Origin: Anaerolinea sp.
GTDB taxonomy: Bacteria; Chloroflexota; Anaerolineae; Aggregatilineales; Phototrophicaceae
DNA: 32,374 bases
Reading direction: 5' to 3'
NCBI GenBank assembly: GCA_014879865.1
Contig: JACSRG010000381.1
Coordinates: 1 to 32,374, forward strand
How positions within the stretch are numbered: position 1 is the first letter of the stretch; each line of letters starts with the position of its first letter. Positions 24,798 through 32,374 of this stretch are shown here, one piece after another. The position numbers and the translations under genes were made by a program. Under the pieces are notes generated by a model that had not been told where the DNA came from, ran no database searches, and saw only the letters and a list, made by a program, of their open reading frames with translations.

Positions 24798-25247
24798 ATG
24801 ATCATTGAACTACTTGCGAGTCATATTGGTATCCCCGCCGAAGATGTGCAGGGACTGCTCGAACTGAACACAGAAGAACTGCTCCAGAATGAATACTTTC
24901 AAAGTCTGGTTGGCTCCATCGACGGGGAGATCCTGAGCACGACCATCGGTCCAGTCCGCGCCATCTACGATCAACAACTGCCGGCACTGATCAATTATCT
25001 GCGCAGCGATCATGGTTTGGCAGGCAAACCCATGACCTCATCGACATTGGGAAACTGGGTCATCGCCTTTTTACATCATCCCGATGAACTCAGTCGGCTG
25101 CTCGAATTCCATCAACGCGTACCAACGGGGATCATCGAGGCGGGACTCCCTCACCTGCTGGAGATGCTGGATGGGATCGGCGCGGCAGCACCTGAGTGGA
25201 AAAAGGCGCTGGCGCTGCTGTCAGTGCCCTTGATGACTTCCAACTAA
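24798..25247 (+). CDS. Small helical protein of unknown function
   Basis: The protein is 149 residues, predicted mostly alpha-helical and acidic to neutral, with no signal peptide, no membrane helix and no motif I recognise. I chose the ATG at 24798 because GGAGG lies five bases upstream; the in-frame TTG at 24777 and ATG at 24786 lack a site. It is separated from the methyltransferase by 99 bases without a clear promoter. It converges on the GTPase operon, with a shared hairpin (25248-25268) between the ends. It might be unrelated or a partner; the sequence does not say. Confidence 0.6.
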   Translation: MIIELLASHIGIPAEDVQGLLELNTEELLQNEYFQSLVGSIDGEILSTTIGPVRAIYDQQLPALINYLRSDHGLAGKPMTSSTLGNWVIAFLHHPDELSRLLEFHQRVPTGIIEAGLPHLLEMLDGIGAAAPEWKKALALLSVPLMTSN

Positions 25248-25268
25248 GCGGCGGCTGTCAGCCGCCGC
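25248..25268. terminator. Bidirectional hairpin between convergent genes
   Basis: GCGGCGGC (25248-25255) pairs perfectly with GCCGCCGC (25261-25268) around a five-base loop, directly after the TAA of the small helical protein gene and ten bases beyond the end of the convergent 73-residue gene. It is GC-rich but lacks a T tract on either strand, so termination is inferred from position. Confidence 0.45.
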
Positions 25269-25277
25269 ATCCAAATG

Positions 25278-25499
25278 TCAACCGACTTCAAAACCGGTGA
25301 TCTGCTGAATGTAACGCAGGACGATTTGATAGGCTTCAGGATCGACCATACGCGTGATCGTGTGTACCGCGCCATCTGCGTGGACTTCGACGAAGGCTTC
25401 GTGCGGCGTATCGACGTGCCGGAAGCGCGTCGCATGCTCAATATTAAAGATTTCGGTCGTGCTGTCACTCGGGGTGTATTTGATCCATGTGCCCTGCAT
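25278..25499 (-). CDS. 73-residue protein, third gene of the GTPase operon
   Basis: The ATG at 25499 is preceded by GGAGAGGA at a suitable distance; a longer in-frame reading from 25637 would overlap the upstream gene by 125 bases and has a non-coding-like Arg-rich start, so it is rejected. The product (MQGTWIKYTPSDS to ITGFEVG) is small, soluble-looking and rich in predicted beta strand, ending in a helix (DPEAYQIVLRYIQQI). I recognise no family. It starts 13 bases after the stop of the 341-residue gene and ends at a convergent hairpin, so it closes the operon. A regulatory or accessory role is only a guess. Confidence 0.65.
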   Translation of the reverse strand: MQGTWIKYTPSDSTTEIFNIEHATRFRHVDTPHEAFVEVHADGAVHTITRMVDPEAYQIVLRYIQQITGFEVG

Positions 25500-25512
25500 C
25501 GTGAATCCTCTC

Positions 25513-26538
25513 CTATTTGTGTTTTGGGGAAACGAGCGCCTCGAACAACCGAACAATCCAGCGCAGCGGATCAAATCCGCTGGGCGCGGGCGGTGGTTCC
25601 TTCTGCGTTTCGGCACGAATGCGATCTCGCATCTCACGAATGGTCAACAACGGTGTCTCGTCGGCGCTGTCATCGCCGATGAATTCACGTTGTTCGCGCG
25701 GTCGAGGTGCTGCCCGCGTGACCGGACGTTCGCCTAGCAGTTCAGGCTGCGTGTCATCCGACACCGCTATCACATCATCGGGAAGCGATGGGCGCAGCGC
25801 CATTGATGGTGCGGGCAAATCGTCATCGTCGTCATCCGGGGGCATGGGGGTTGGAATGCCCGTGCGCTGCCCCGTTTGCCGGCTGCGATACGCGGGCACG
25901 TCGGTGTTGAAGTAGCTGACCATGTCAATGGCGATATCACGCGCGTCGAATTCGCCGAGCACGCTCGAATTGGTGCCAAAGGCGAACAGCGGCGGCGAAC
26001 TGTACGCCTGATAGCTCAGCACGGCTTGAAGCAGCCGCAGTCCACGCCGCGAAAAGGGCAGATACAAGCGCTCGCCGTCAATGCGGGTGAGGAAATCGGC
26101 GACGAACTCGTCGTTCGGCAGCCGATCCGCCTTGCTCCCATGCCACTCGTAGAGCGGCGACAGGGTAACCGACTGCTGGTTGATGTCCATGCCGCCATCT
26201 AGCACGTTGAGGCGGTTGATGTCCGCGATGAACGACGGCAGCGCGACCGCCAGTTCCGCACCATCGCTTTGATGCACGGCGATCCCTTCGATCACGCCGA
26301 TGGCGCGTCCGGCATGACGGCGTCCACTGTTGTAATGGCGCACGAGCAGGTAGTACTCTCCCATAGGAAAGCAGTAGATGCTCGGAAACGAGCGTGCCAG
26401 CCGGGCGACTTCGTGCACGTAATTGAAGATGTTGCCGATGGCGCTCACGTCCTTGTTACTCAGCGCCGACGGACGCACGAACGCCGTGAAATCACGTTCT
26501 TGATTGCGTGTGAATAGAAACTGCTCGTAGCGCATCAT
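25513..26538 (-). CDS. Unknown protein of GTPase operon, GAP1-like candidate
   Basis: The 341-residue protein has a folded N-terminal region (about 1-215), an acidic low-complexity linker with six consecutive Asp (235-240), a Pro/Arg-rich tail and a C-terminal amphipathic segment FDPLRWIVRLFEALV (322-336) that could bind a membrane or a partner. The N-terminal part contains FPSIYCFPMGEYYLLVRHYN (51-70) followed by SGRRHAGRAIGVIEGIAV. This faintly recalls N-terminal domains of GTPase-associated proteins (GAP1 type) described computationally in bacterial conflict systems. The similarity is an impression, not a computed match. Its ATG overlaps the GTPase stop by four bases (ATGA), so the two proteins are made in coupled fashion and probably interact. 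Confidence 0.65.
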   Translation of the reverse strand: MMRYEQFLFTRNQERDFTAFVRPSALSNKDVSAIGNIFNYVHEVARLARSFPSIYCFPMGEYYLLVRHYNSGRRHAGRAIGVIEGIAVHQSDGAELAVALPSFIADINRLNVLDGGMDINQQSVTLSPLYEWHGSKADRLPNDEFVADFLTRIDGERLYLPFSRRGLRLLQAVLSYQAYSSPPLFAFGTNSSVLGEFDARDIAIDMVSYFNTDVPAYRSRQTGQRTGIPTPMPPDDDDDDLPAPSMALRPSLPDDVIAVSDDTQPELLGERPVTRAAPRPREQREFIGDDSADETPLLTIREMRDRIRAETQKEPPPAPSGFDPLRWIVRLFEALVSPKHK

Positions 26539-27566
26539 ACGAGCAGCGGGCGCATCTTTTTGTTCGCGGTTTTGGTCACGGTGCGGATTTTCGGTTCGAG
26601 CGCCTTCAACCGTTCCGCCATTTCGTGCCGTTCCTCATGAAGCTGCTTGATAGTCCGACCGCGCAGAATCCGCGCCAGTACATTTTTATCCAAGCGGGTG
26701 AGACGCGCTTCGAGATCGGTCATGTGCTCCTCCAACACGAGCGCCGTCCGGTCGAGTTCGTTGCCAATCGCGTAGAGGAAGGGAAACTGCACGTTCTCCG
26801 GTTCTGGTGCGCCTTCGAGCGTAAAGCTCGCCAGTTCATAGCCTTTGCCCTCGGTCGCCAGCGCCGCGTTGCCGTCGCCGACAATCGACACCGCCAACAT
26901 CGCGGAGGGATAAAGCCACGGACGCAGCCCGCTGACCTTCGACCGTTCCTCCAGTACGAAATCATGCACGCCTTGGAAGACCTGCCGCGCGCGGGCGTAG
27001 AGCTTCTCGTAGTTATTCTCTTTGAATTCGTCCGGCAGCGCATCAGCTTTCGTCAGGACAATCGTGATCGTAATGCCCTCGTTGACGCCCATTTCGCCTT
27101 CCTGCGCGGGCTTGAATTTATAACTGTTGAGCAGATGGAAGATCAGCGGGGCGGAGGTCAACATGCGCGCTTCGATCAGCGGGCGGGTGGCGATGGTATA
27201 GGCATCCGCCACGATGATGACGGCGTTGCTCTCCTGAATATCGGCGTGAAGCTGCGCCGCCGCGTCGGATTCGTCGGTTGGCTGGTTGATCGCGCCGCCC
27301 TGATAATCGACCCAGAGAAAATCGGTGATGAACTGGTCTTGGAAGTACAGCCGGAACTTATCTTCACGGCGACCCATTGTCGGCGCGGGCCATTCTTTCT
27401 CCATGACGAAGTCCGCCCACGGCTTCATGTACTTCGTCGTGGTGTTCACGTCTTCGTCTTCAATGCGGAAACCATCGACGCCGTCCACCATCAGATACAG
27501 CAGCGCCAGCGTGTAGCACGTTTTTCCCTGCCCCGTGCCGCCGAACAACGTCACTTTCAACGCCAT
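26535..27566 (-). CDS. P-loop GTPase with C-terminal coiled coil, first gene of a three-gene operon
   Basis: The ATG at 27566 is chosen because AGGGA lies seven bases upstream and a promoter places transcription start near 27591; the GTG at 27632 would lie upstream of that start. The 343 residues include G1 GGTGQGKT (9-16), a possible switch-I Thr in WPAPTMGRRE, G3 WVDYQGG (Asp87, Gly90) and G4 TKAD (172-175), which argues for guanine specificity. A C-terminal coiled-coil region (about 277-330) and a basic end (TKTANKKMRPLLV) follow. The arrangement resembles TRAFAC-like bacterial GTPases of the double-GTPase/GAP1 type. The gene is followed by two small unknown genes with tight coupling. The precise subfamily needs a profile search. 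Confidence 0.8.
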   Translation of the reverse strand: MALKVTLFGGTGQGKTCYTLALLYLMVDGVDGFRIEDEDVNTTTKYMKPWADFVMEKEWPAPTMGRREDKFRLYFQDQFITDFLWVDYQGGAINQPTDESDAAAQLHADIQESNAVIIVADAYTIATRPLIEARMLTSAPLIFHLLNSYKFKPAQEGEMGVNEGITITIVLTKADALPDEFKENNYEKLYARARQVFQGVHDFVLEERSKVSGLRPWLYPSAMLAVSIVGDGNAALATEGKGYELASFTLEGAPEPENVQFPFLYAIGNELDRTALVLEEHMTDLEARLTRLDKNVLARILRGRTIKQLHEERHEMAERLKALEPKIRTVTKTANKKMRPLLV

Positions 27567-27597
27567 ATGCTTGTCCCTTGTGTGCCAATCTGCCCTT

Positions 27598-27625
27598 AGT
27601 GTAGCGTCCGTTCGGAGCGTGTCAA
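27598..27625 (-). promoter_or_regulatory. Promoter of the GTPase operon
   Basis: On the minus strand a perfect -35 TTGACA (27620-27625) and a -10 TACACT (27598-27603) are 16 bases apart. The predicted start near 27591 leaves a leader of about 25 bases to the ATG at 27566. A similar TTGACGTTACACT string lies just upstream (about 27647-27659), so the TACACT element appears twice. Confidence 0.5.
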
Positions 27626-27680
27626 TCGACACTCAGTAATCTCTAGTGTAACGTCAATACGGGTTGGGCTGCCAGCGGAT

Positions 27681-27977
27681 TCAGTCGTACTTGGCGTTGA
27701 GCGTCGGCGCATACTTGTTGACGGTCTCCTCGCCGAGCTTGCTGACCAGTTTCTCACGCAGCTTCGGCGTTTCTTCCGCCCATTTCGCCGTGAGTTCGGC
27801 TTTGCTGGCGTTCGGGCTGACGCTGGCGCTCATGCCCTGCATAACCCCCGGCGCGGATGTGATCACGCGCTGAACGTCGATTTCTGCGCACACGGGACAG
27901 GGTGGCGCGGGAGCGTCAAAGCCGTGCCGCGCCTCGAACAGATGCCCATTGGCACAGCGGTAATCGTAGAGCGGCAT
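27681..27977 (-). CDS. FmdB-type zinc-ribbon protein
   Basis: The 98-residue protein begins MPLYDYRCANGHLFE and continues to PPCPVC (C27, C30), the layout of the FmdB/CxxC regulatory-type zinc ribbon. The first knuckle has a single Cys (C8) followed by His12 in place of the usual CxxCG, so the metal ligands would be Cys-His-Cys-Cys. The C-terminal half (about 50-98) is helical, charged and less conserved. The family is often annotated as a putative regulator, but its role is not established. It lies 72 bases downstream of the ABC permease gene. That gap holds a possible -10 (TACAAT, 28021-28026). Confidence 0.8.
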   Translation of the reverse strand: MPLYDYRCANGHLFEARHGFDAPAPPCPVCAEIDVQRVITSAPGVMQGMSASVSPNASKAELTAKWAEETPKLREKLVSKLGEETVNKYAPTLNAKYD

Positions 27978-28020
27978 GGGAAGACATTCCTTTCATAACT
28001 TGCGACGCTGACGTGATCCT

Positions 28021-28026
28021 ATTGTA
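28021..28026 (-). promoter_or_regulatory. Possible -10 upstream of the FmdB-type gene
   Basis: TACAAT on the minus strand lies about 44 bases before the FmdB ATG, in the gap after the permease stop. No clear -35 or TG extension accompanies it. Confidence 0.3.
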
Positions 28027-28049
28027 ACGGTGTTAATGCGCAAAGCCAG

Positions 28050-28997
28050 TTATTCCAAGCGGATGCGCGGGTTGAGCAGGGCATACAGCACGTCGGCGGC
28101 AAGGTTGGAGATGGCAAAGAAGAAAATCGTCACCATGACGACGGCTTGCATCAATGGGATGTCTTTGCGCTCGACCGCCGCCGTCATCAGCCGCCCGACA
28201 CCGGGAAAGCTGAACACATTCTCGATGACGATCAGCCCACCGATCAGCCAGCCGAACGACACGGCGATCACGGTGATGGTGGGCAGAAGCGCATTCCGCA
28301 GCACGTGCCGGAGTATCACCTGACTCTGCGGCACACCTTTGAGGATCGCGGTACGCACGTAGGTCTTCTTGAGTTCGTCGATCACGCCTGCGCGCGTCAT
28401 GCGGACGACATACGCCATCAGCACGAATGATGCCGAGATCGCCGGGAGGATCAACTGGCGAATCCATTCGCCGAGCGGGGCGCTGATCGGGGCGGTGGCG
28501 CTGGCGGGAAACCAGCCTAAGCCGAGCGCGAACACGTTGATCAGGATCAAGCCCGTCACGAACTCCGGCAGTCCAACCACCGACAGCGTGAGGATCGAGA
28601 TCAGACTGTCGATCCATGAGTTTTCGCGCAAGCCCGCGATCACGCCCAATGTGATCGAGATCGGGATGCTGATGACGAGTGTGAGCGCGGCGAGTCGCAG
28701 CGAATTGCCGAGTCGATCCATGATCAGCGGGCGGATGGGCGCGTTGCCGCCGGTAAAGGATGTCCCCCAGTCGCCGCTGATGAAGCCCGTCAGCCAGTTG
28801 ATGTACTGCTGCGGCACGGGTTGATTCAAGCCGAGCTGTTCGCGCAGGTTTTCAATCGCCTGCGGTGGCGCATCACGTCCGAGGATCAGGCGCGGAACAT
28901 CGCCGGGCAGGATTTGCGTGAGGGCGAAGACTACCGCCGATGTAACGAGCAGGGTGACGGCAAGCAGGACGATGCGACGGGCGAGAAAACGGAGCAT
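28050..28997 (-). CDS. Peptide/nickel-type ABC transporter permease (DppB-like)
   Basis: The 315-residue protein is a typical first permease of dipeptide/oligopeptide/nickel ABC importers. It has an N-terminal helix MLRFLARRIVLLAVTLLV, the conserved TQILPGDVPRLILG segment, six helices in all, and the C-terminal coupling region with VVERKDIPLMQAVV-like context (AAVERKDIPLMQ). It begins immediately after the fused ATPase gene: the ATPase stop (28998-29000) and this ATG (28995-28997) are adjacent. Substrate cannot be inferred, since no substrate-binding protein gene is present in the window. Confidence 0.92.
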   Translation of the reverse strand: MLRFLARRIVLLAVTLLVTSAVVFALTQILPGDVPRLILGRDAPPQAIENLREQLGLNQPVPQQYINWLTGFISGDWGTSFTGGNAPIRPLIMDRLGNSLRLAALTLVISIPISITLGVIAGLRENSWIDSLISILTLSVVGLPEFVTGLILINVFALGLGWFPASATAPISAPLGEWIRQLILPAISASFVLMAYVVRMTRAGVIDELKKTYVRTAILKGVPQSQVILRHVLRNALLPTITVIAVSFGWLIGGLIVIENVFSFPGVGRLMTAAVERKDIPLMQAVVMVTIFFFAISNLAADVLYALLNPRIRLE

Positions 28998-31055
28998 CTA
29001 GACTTTCTCCGGCTGCGGCGGAGCTTGCTGCAAAACCGCCAGTTCTTCGACGGGAATGTGACAGCGAATGAAATGTCCCTCGCCCGCGTCACGGTAGGGC
29101 GGGGCGTCGGTCTCGCAGATCGCGCCGATTTTGCGCGGGCAGCGGGTGTGAAAACGGCAGCCGCGCGGCAGTTGATCCGGCAGATCGCCGTCCAGTCGGA
29201 TGTGCTTCGACGCTGCCCCCGGATCAGGATTCGGGATTGCCGACACAAGTGCTTCAGTATAGGGGTGTGACGGAGTCGTGTAAACGTGAGCCGCCGTGCC
29301 TTCCTCCACGATTTCGCCCAGATACATCACGGCGACCCAATCGGCGAGATAGCTGACGACGTTAAGGTCGTGCGAAATCAGCACATAGGACGAGCCTTGC
29401 TGCGCGCGCAGGTCTTTGAGCAAATTCAAGATCACTGACTGCACCGAGACATCGAGCGACGAGGTCGGCTCGTCGGCGAGCACGAGCGCCGGATTGGTCG
29501 AGAAGGCGCGGGCGATGGCGACGCGCTGTTTTTCGCCGCCGCTGAGTTCACTGGAATAACGGTTCGCGTAGTCAGCGGGCAGGCGCACTGCTTCGAGCAG
29601 TTCGATCACACGCGCTTTGATCGCTTCACGGGTCAGCGACTTGTCGCCGAGCCGTTTGATCGTCCGGGCGATCTGCGCGCCAACGGTCTGGTATGGGTTG
29701 AGCGCGTCATTCGGATTCTGGAAGATCATCTGCAAGCTGCGCAGCATCTCCGGTGTGCGCGCGTCGAGGCGGTTGGGCAGGGCGATGTCGAGCAGTTCCA
29801 TAGTGCCGCTGTCGGCGGTATCCAGCCCGACGATCAAGCGGGCAAGTGTCGTCTTGCCACTGCCGCTTTCACCCACCAAGCCAAGCGTCGAACGGTTCAA
29901 GACCTTGAGCGACACGCCATCGACGGCGCGCACCTCGTGCGGCGGGCGCATGGTGATGCGATCCATCAGTGTTGGCGCGCCGAACGATTTGCGCATGTCG
30001 TCGGCAGTCAGCACGTAGCTGTCATGCGGCGGAGCGGGAATCACATCGGCGCTAGGAGACGTATCAATCGTGAGTGAACCCTCGGCGATTTCGCGCCAGC
30101 GGTGGCACTTGATCAGTCGTCCAGCCGTGACTTCTTCCAGCGGCGGCTTGACTTCATGACACAGCGGCAGGGCGACCGGGCAGCGCGGCGCGAACACGCA
30201 GCCCTGCGGACGGGCATTGAGCGAAGGCGCAGTCCCTTCGATGGTGGGTAGGCGTGTCTCCGTCCCTTCGAGCAAGCGCGGGAGGCTGGCAAGCAGGCTG
30301 ATCGTGTAGGGATGCAGCGCGCGTTTGAAGATTTCAGTGACCGGGGCGGATGCCATGACCTCGCCGCCATACAGCACGGTCACGCGGTCGCAAAGCTGCG
30401 CGACCAAGCCGAGATTGTGCGAGACGTACAGCGCCGCCGCCTGATTATCGCGGATCAGTTCCCGGAACAGATCGACGATGACCGCCTGTGTGGTCACATC
30501 GAGCGCGGTGGTCGGTTCGTCCAGTACGAGCAGGCGCGGACGGGTGCTGAGTGCCATCGCAATGCTGACGCGCTGCTGCATCCCGCCGCTCAACTGGTGC
30601 GGGTAGCGCCGTGCGACGCTGTCGGCATCCGCGATTTTGACGCGCCGCAGCATTTCGACGGCGCGCCGATGGGATTCTGCCTTAGAGAGACCTTCGTGCA
30701 GCCGCGACACCTCGGCGATTTGATCGCCGATGCGATGCGACGGATTGAGCGCCGCCAGCGAATCCTGCGCAACGAGACTAATGTCTTTGCCCCAGATGGC
30801 GCGCATCTGCGCCGGTGGCTTGTCGAGCAGAGTCGCGCCGTCGAAAAGCACGCTGCCGGAACGGATGCGCGCGTTCGGCGCGAGATAGTTCATCAGCGCG
30901 AGCGCCAGCGTCGATTTGCCGCTGCCGCTTTCGCCGACCAAGCCGTGAATTTCGAGCGGCTGAATGGTCAGCGAGATGTCATAGAGCGCATTCACCCACT
31001 CGTCGTTCAGTTTATAGTCCAGAAACAGGTTTTCGACCTGAATAACTGGCGTCAT
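28998..31055 (-). CDS. Fused double ATPase of a peptide/nickel-type ABC transporter (DppD-DppF fusion)
   Basis: One 685-residue chain carries two complete ABC ATPase units. The first has Walker [10 protein letters not shown] (41-49), signature LSGGMQQR (155-162) and Walker B LLVLDEP (175-181). The second has GESGSGKTT (395-403), LSGGEKQR (504-511) and LVLADEP (524-530). Each is followed by an oligopeptide-transporter C-terminal module with three spaced Cys (C286, C292, C299; C633, C639, C647). Fused ATPases of this kind occur in GsiA/YejF-type importers. The gene overlaps the upstream permease by four bases and abuts the downstream one, so all three form one operon with the order permease, ATPases, permease. 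Confidence 0.93.
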   Translation of the reverse strand: MTPVIQVENLFLDYKLNDEWVNALYDISLTIQPLEIHGLVGESGSGKSTLALALMNYLAPNARIRSGSVLFDGATLLDKPPAQMRAIWGKDISLVAQDSLAALNPSHRIGDQIAEVSRLHEGLSKAESHRRAVEMLRRVKIADADSVARRYPHQLSGGMQQRVSIAMALSTRPRLLVLDEPTTALDVTTQAVIVDLFRELIRDNQAAALYVSHNLGLVAQLCDRVTVLYGGEVMASAPVTEIFKRALHPYTISLLASLPRLLEGTETRLPTIEGTAPSLNARPQGCVFAPRCPVALPLCHEVKPPLEEVTAGRLIKCHRWREIAEGSLTIDTSPSADVIPAPPHDSYVLTADDMRKSFGAPTLMDRITMRPPHEVRAVDGVSLKVLNRSTLGLVGESGSGKTTLARLIVGLDTADSGTMELLDIALPNRLDARTPEMLRSLQMIFQNPNDALNPYQTVGAQIARTIKRLGDKSLTREAIKARVIELLEAVRLPADYANRYSSELSGGEKQRVAIARAFSTNPALVLADEPTSSLDVSVQSVILNLLKDLRAQQGSSYVLISHDLNVVSYLADWVAVMYLGEIVEEGTAAHVYTTPSHPYTEALVSAIPNPDPGAASKHIRLDGDLPDQLPRGCRFHTRCPRKIGAICETDAPPYRDAGEGHFIRCHIPVEELAVLQQAPPQPEKV

Positions 31056-31882
31056 CCAAGCTGACCCTCATACCGGAAAACCCGGCGTAAACCGTCGGAG
31101 AGGAGATTCACCCCGATGATGAGCAGCGCAATCGCCCCGGCAGGAAACCAGAGCGCCCACGGGGTTTGCGCAAACGAATCGCGCGCTTCGTTGACCATCC
31201 GTCCCCAATCCGGCGACGGCGGTTGCACGCCCAAACCGAGAAAGCCGAGCGAAGCGGTCAGGAAGATCGCGTAGGTGAAGCGCAGCGATGCCTCGACTAC
31301 CAGCGCGGGCAGTACGCCCGGCAGAATCTCCCGAAAGAGGATGTAAAACCGGGACTCGCCGCGCAGTTTCGCCGCTTCGATATAGCCGCTCGTGCGCAGG
31401 CTCAAGGTGGCGGCACGGACGACGCGCGCGACAATCGGCGTGTACAGAATCACGACGACGAACACGATCCCGATGGCGGACGGTCCAATCGTGCCGAGCA
31501 TGACCAGCGCCAGAATCAGCGCGGGGATTGCCAGCAAACTGTCCAGTGCCCGCGAGACGACGTTATCGAGCCAGCCGCCGACATAGCCAAGCGTCAAGCC
31601 AATCGCCGTACCGAACAGCACAGAAAGAACGGTGGTGAGCGTAGGCAGCACGATCATATCGCGCGCGCCCCACAGCACCCGGCTGAGCACATCGCGCCCC
31701 AAGCGATCTGTGCCGAAAGGGTATTCTGCCGATGGCGCGAGCCGCGCTGCACCGCGAATGATTTCGTCGTAGCGGTGGGGCGCGAGGGTGGGTCCTGGAA
31801 CTGCGGCCGCGCAGCCGAAGCCCGAAGCCGCTCCCCGGCCAAGCGACGGCGCAGCCGGCGCCGTTCCCCGGACCAGCGACAC
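31052..31882 (-). CDS. Peptide/nickel-type ABC permease (DppC-like), N-terminus probably artefactual
   Basis: From about residue 34 onwards ([21 protein letters not shown]) this is a clear DppC-type permease. It has helices for TM2-TM6, the coupling EAA region ([21 protein letters not shown]) and the C-terminal [12 protein letters not shown]. The expected first membrane helix is missing: the first ~30 residues read [20 protein letters not shown]-like Ala/Pro/Gly-rich sequence that is not hydrophobic and not family-like. The change coincides with the region around 31795-31810. I therefore treat everything upstream of that as possibly not the native gene, so the true start lies outside this contig. 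The annotated start is only the first available ATG. Confidence 0.75.
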   Translation of the reverse strand: MSLVRGTAPAAPSLGRGAASGFGCAAAVPGPTLAPHRYDEIIRGAARLAPSAEYPFGTDRLGRDVLSRVLWGARDMIVLPTLTTVLSVLFGTAIGLTLGYVGGWLDNVVSRALDSLLAIPALILALVMLGTIGPSAIGIVFVVVILYTPIVARVVRAATLSLRTSGYIEAAKLRGESRFYILFREILPGVLPALVVEASLRFTYAIFLTASLGFLGLGVQPPSPDWGRMVNEARDSFAQTPWALWFPAGAIALLIIGVNLLSDGLRRVFRYEGQLG

Positions 31883-32037
31883 CGAAGGTGGAGCGCCGAT
31901 CCGGGGTCCAGCGCACGACTCCCGCGCAGCGGGGCAATGGCTGAGGGCGCTGGGAATTTGGACTTGAAGTGAATTACTTCATTATTTGATTGAGATAAAT
32001 TAATTAGCCCCGTAGTTCTCCGGCAGCTAATAACACC
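31883..32037. other. AT-rich intergenic stretch next to the suspected chimeric junction
   Basis: No gene is supported here. It combines a GC-rich part (to about 31950) with a palindromic CCCCGGA/TCCGGGG pairing that continues back to about 31870, then an AT-rich part (31955-32010) with a short GAAGT/ACTTC hairpin. This composition break does not resemble the rest of the window. Confidence 0.5.
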
Positions 32038-32374
32038 TCATCTCGAAAACTTCTTATACTGGATCCGTTTCGGGATGACGCTGTCCGTCCCCAGGCGCCG
32101 CTTCTTGTCTTCCTCATAATCCGCGAAATTGCCCTCGAACCATTCCACATGGCTGTCGCCCTCGAAGGCCAGCATGTGGGTGGCGATGCGGTCGAGGAAG
32201 AAGCGGTCATGGGAGATGATGACGGCGCAGCCGGCGTAATCCTCCAGCGCCTCTTCCAGCGCCCGCAGGGTGTCCACGTCGAGGTCGTTGGTGGGCTCGT
32301 CGAGGAGGAGCACGTTGCCGCCGCGCTGGAGCACCTTGGCGAGGTGGACGCGGTTGCGCTCGCCGCCGGAGAGC
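32038..32374 (-). CDS. ettA: EttA-type ABC-F ATPase, C-terminal fragment
   Basis: The frame enters from the window edge as [19 protein letters not shown], then Walker [12 protein letters not shown], the H-loop ISHDR and the EttA-type end [17 protein letters not shown] to YKKFSR and a TGA stop. Only the last part of the second ATPase domain is visible. EttA throttles translation at the first elongation step in response to energy state. The segment is richer in C at third codon positions than the rest of the window, and phrases such as [18 protein letters not shown] look alphaproteobacterial to me. This supports an origin different from the neighbouring genes. Confidence 0.88.
   Translation of the reverse strand, partial: LSGGERNRVHLAKVLQRGGNVLLLDEPTNDLDVDTLRALEEALEDYAGCAVIISHDRFFLDRIATHMLAFEGDSHVEWFEGNFADYEEDKKRRLGTDSVIPKRIQYKKFSR

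Noticed and set aside
25500-25637. N-terminal extension of the 73-residue gene to 25637
   Set aside because: The added residues are Arg/Pro-rich, overlap the upstream coding region, and a strong ribosome-binding site supports the start at 25499.
31798-31808. NotI-type site (GCGGCCGC) at the suspected junction, suggesting a cloning joint
   Set aside because: Eight-base GC sites occur by chance in such GC-rich DNA, and no vector sequence follows. An assembly chimera explains the data without cloning.
1-32374. CRISPR arrays, insertion sequences, integrases or att sites
   Set aside because: Reading both strands showed no regularly spaced repeats, no transposase or integrase motifs, and no direct repeat flanking the tRNA.

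Overview
The window looks like a chromosomal segment of a bacterium of the phylum Chloroflexota (Anaerolineae-like), probably from a metagenome assembly. This is inferred from the gene order (mreBCD-mrdA-minCDE-rodA), GC-rich coding DNA with long antisense shadow ORFs, and the coexistence of GlnRS with a long-form GluRS. Strong promoters repeatedly show a TGnTAnAAT extended -10. No taxonomic search was possible.

Region by region: 1-680 holds the 5' part of an AlbA_2/Schlafen-type protein, followed by two small membrane proteins in convergent orientation. Next, on the minus strand, come REP-like palindromes (1651-1741), glnS, a NarL-type response regulator/histidine kinase pair, and a tRNA-Gln(CUG) with its own promoter and terminator. 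From 5363 to 16063 a single minus-strand run carries gltX, rodA, minE, minD, minC, an unknown polytopic membrane protein, mrdA (PBP2), mreD, mreC and mreB, read in reverse. This is a combined elongation (Mre/RodA/PBP2) and division-site (Min) module driven from a promoter upstream of mreB. Divergently on the plus strand come tilS, a receiver/winged-helix response regulator coupled to a secreted GH3 (NagZ-like) enzyme, a Clp-family AAA+ protein whose first ATPase domain appears dead, a phosphohexomutase with an altered catalytic loop, a methyltransferase and a small helical protein.

From 25278 to 27566 a compact minus-strand operon encodes a GTPase (G1 GGTGQGKT, G3 DYQGG, G4 TKAD), a protein of unknown fold with an acidic linker, and a 73-residue protein. 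This is the best candidate for an undescribed system and resembles GTPase-centred conflict or signalling modules. An FmdB-type zinc ribbon and a peptide/nickel-type ABC transporter (permease, fused double ATPase, permease) follow on the minus strand.

The last ~575 bases do not match the rest. The second ABC permease loses its first membrane helix in an Ala/Pro-rich tract near 31800, then comes an AT-rich spacer, then the 3' end of an ettA gene whose codon use and sequence look alphaproteobacterial. I read this as a probable assembly chimera rather than biology. I see no CRISPR array, insertion sequence or rRNA.
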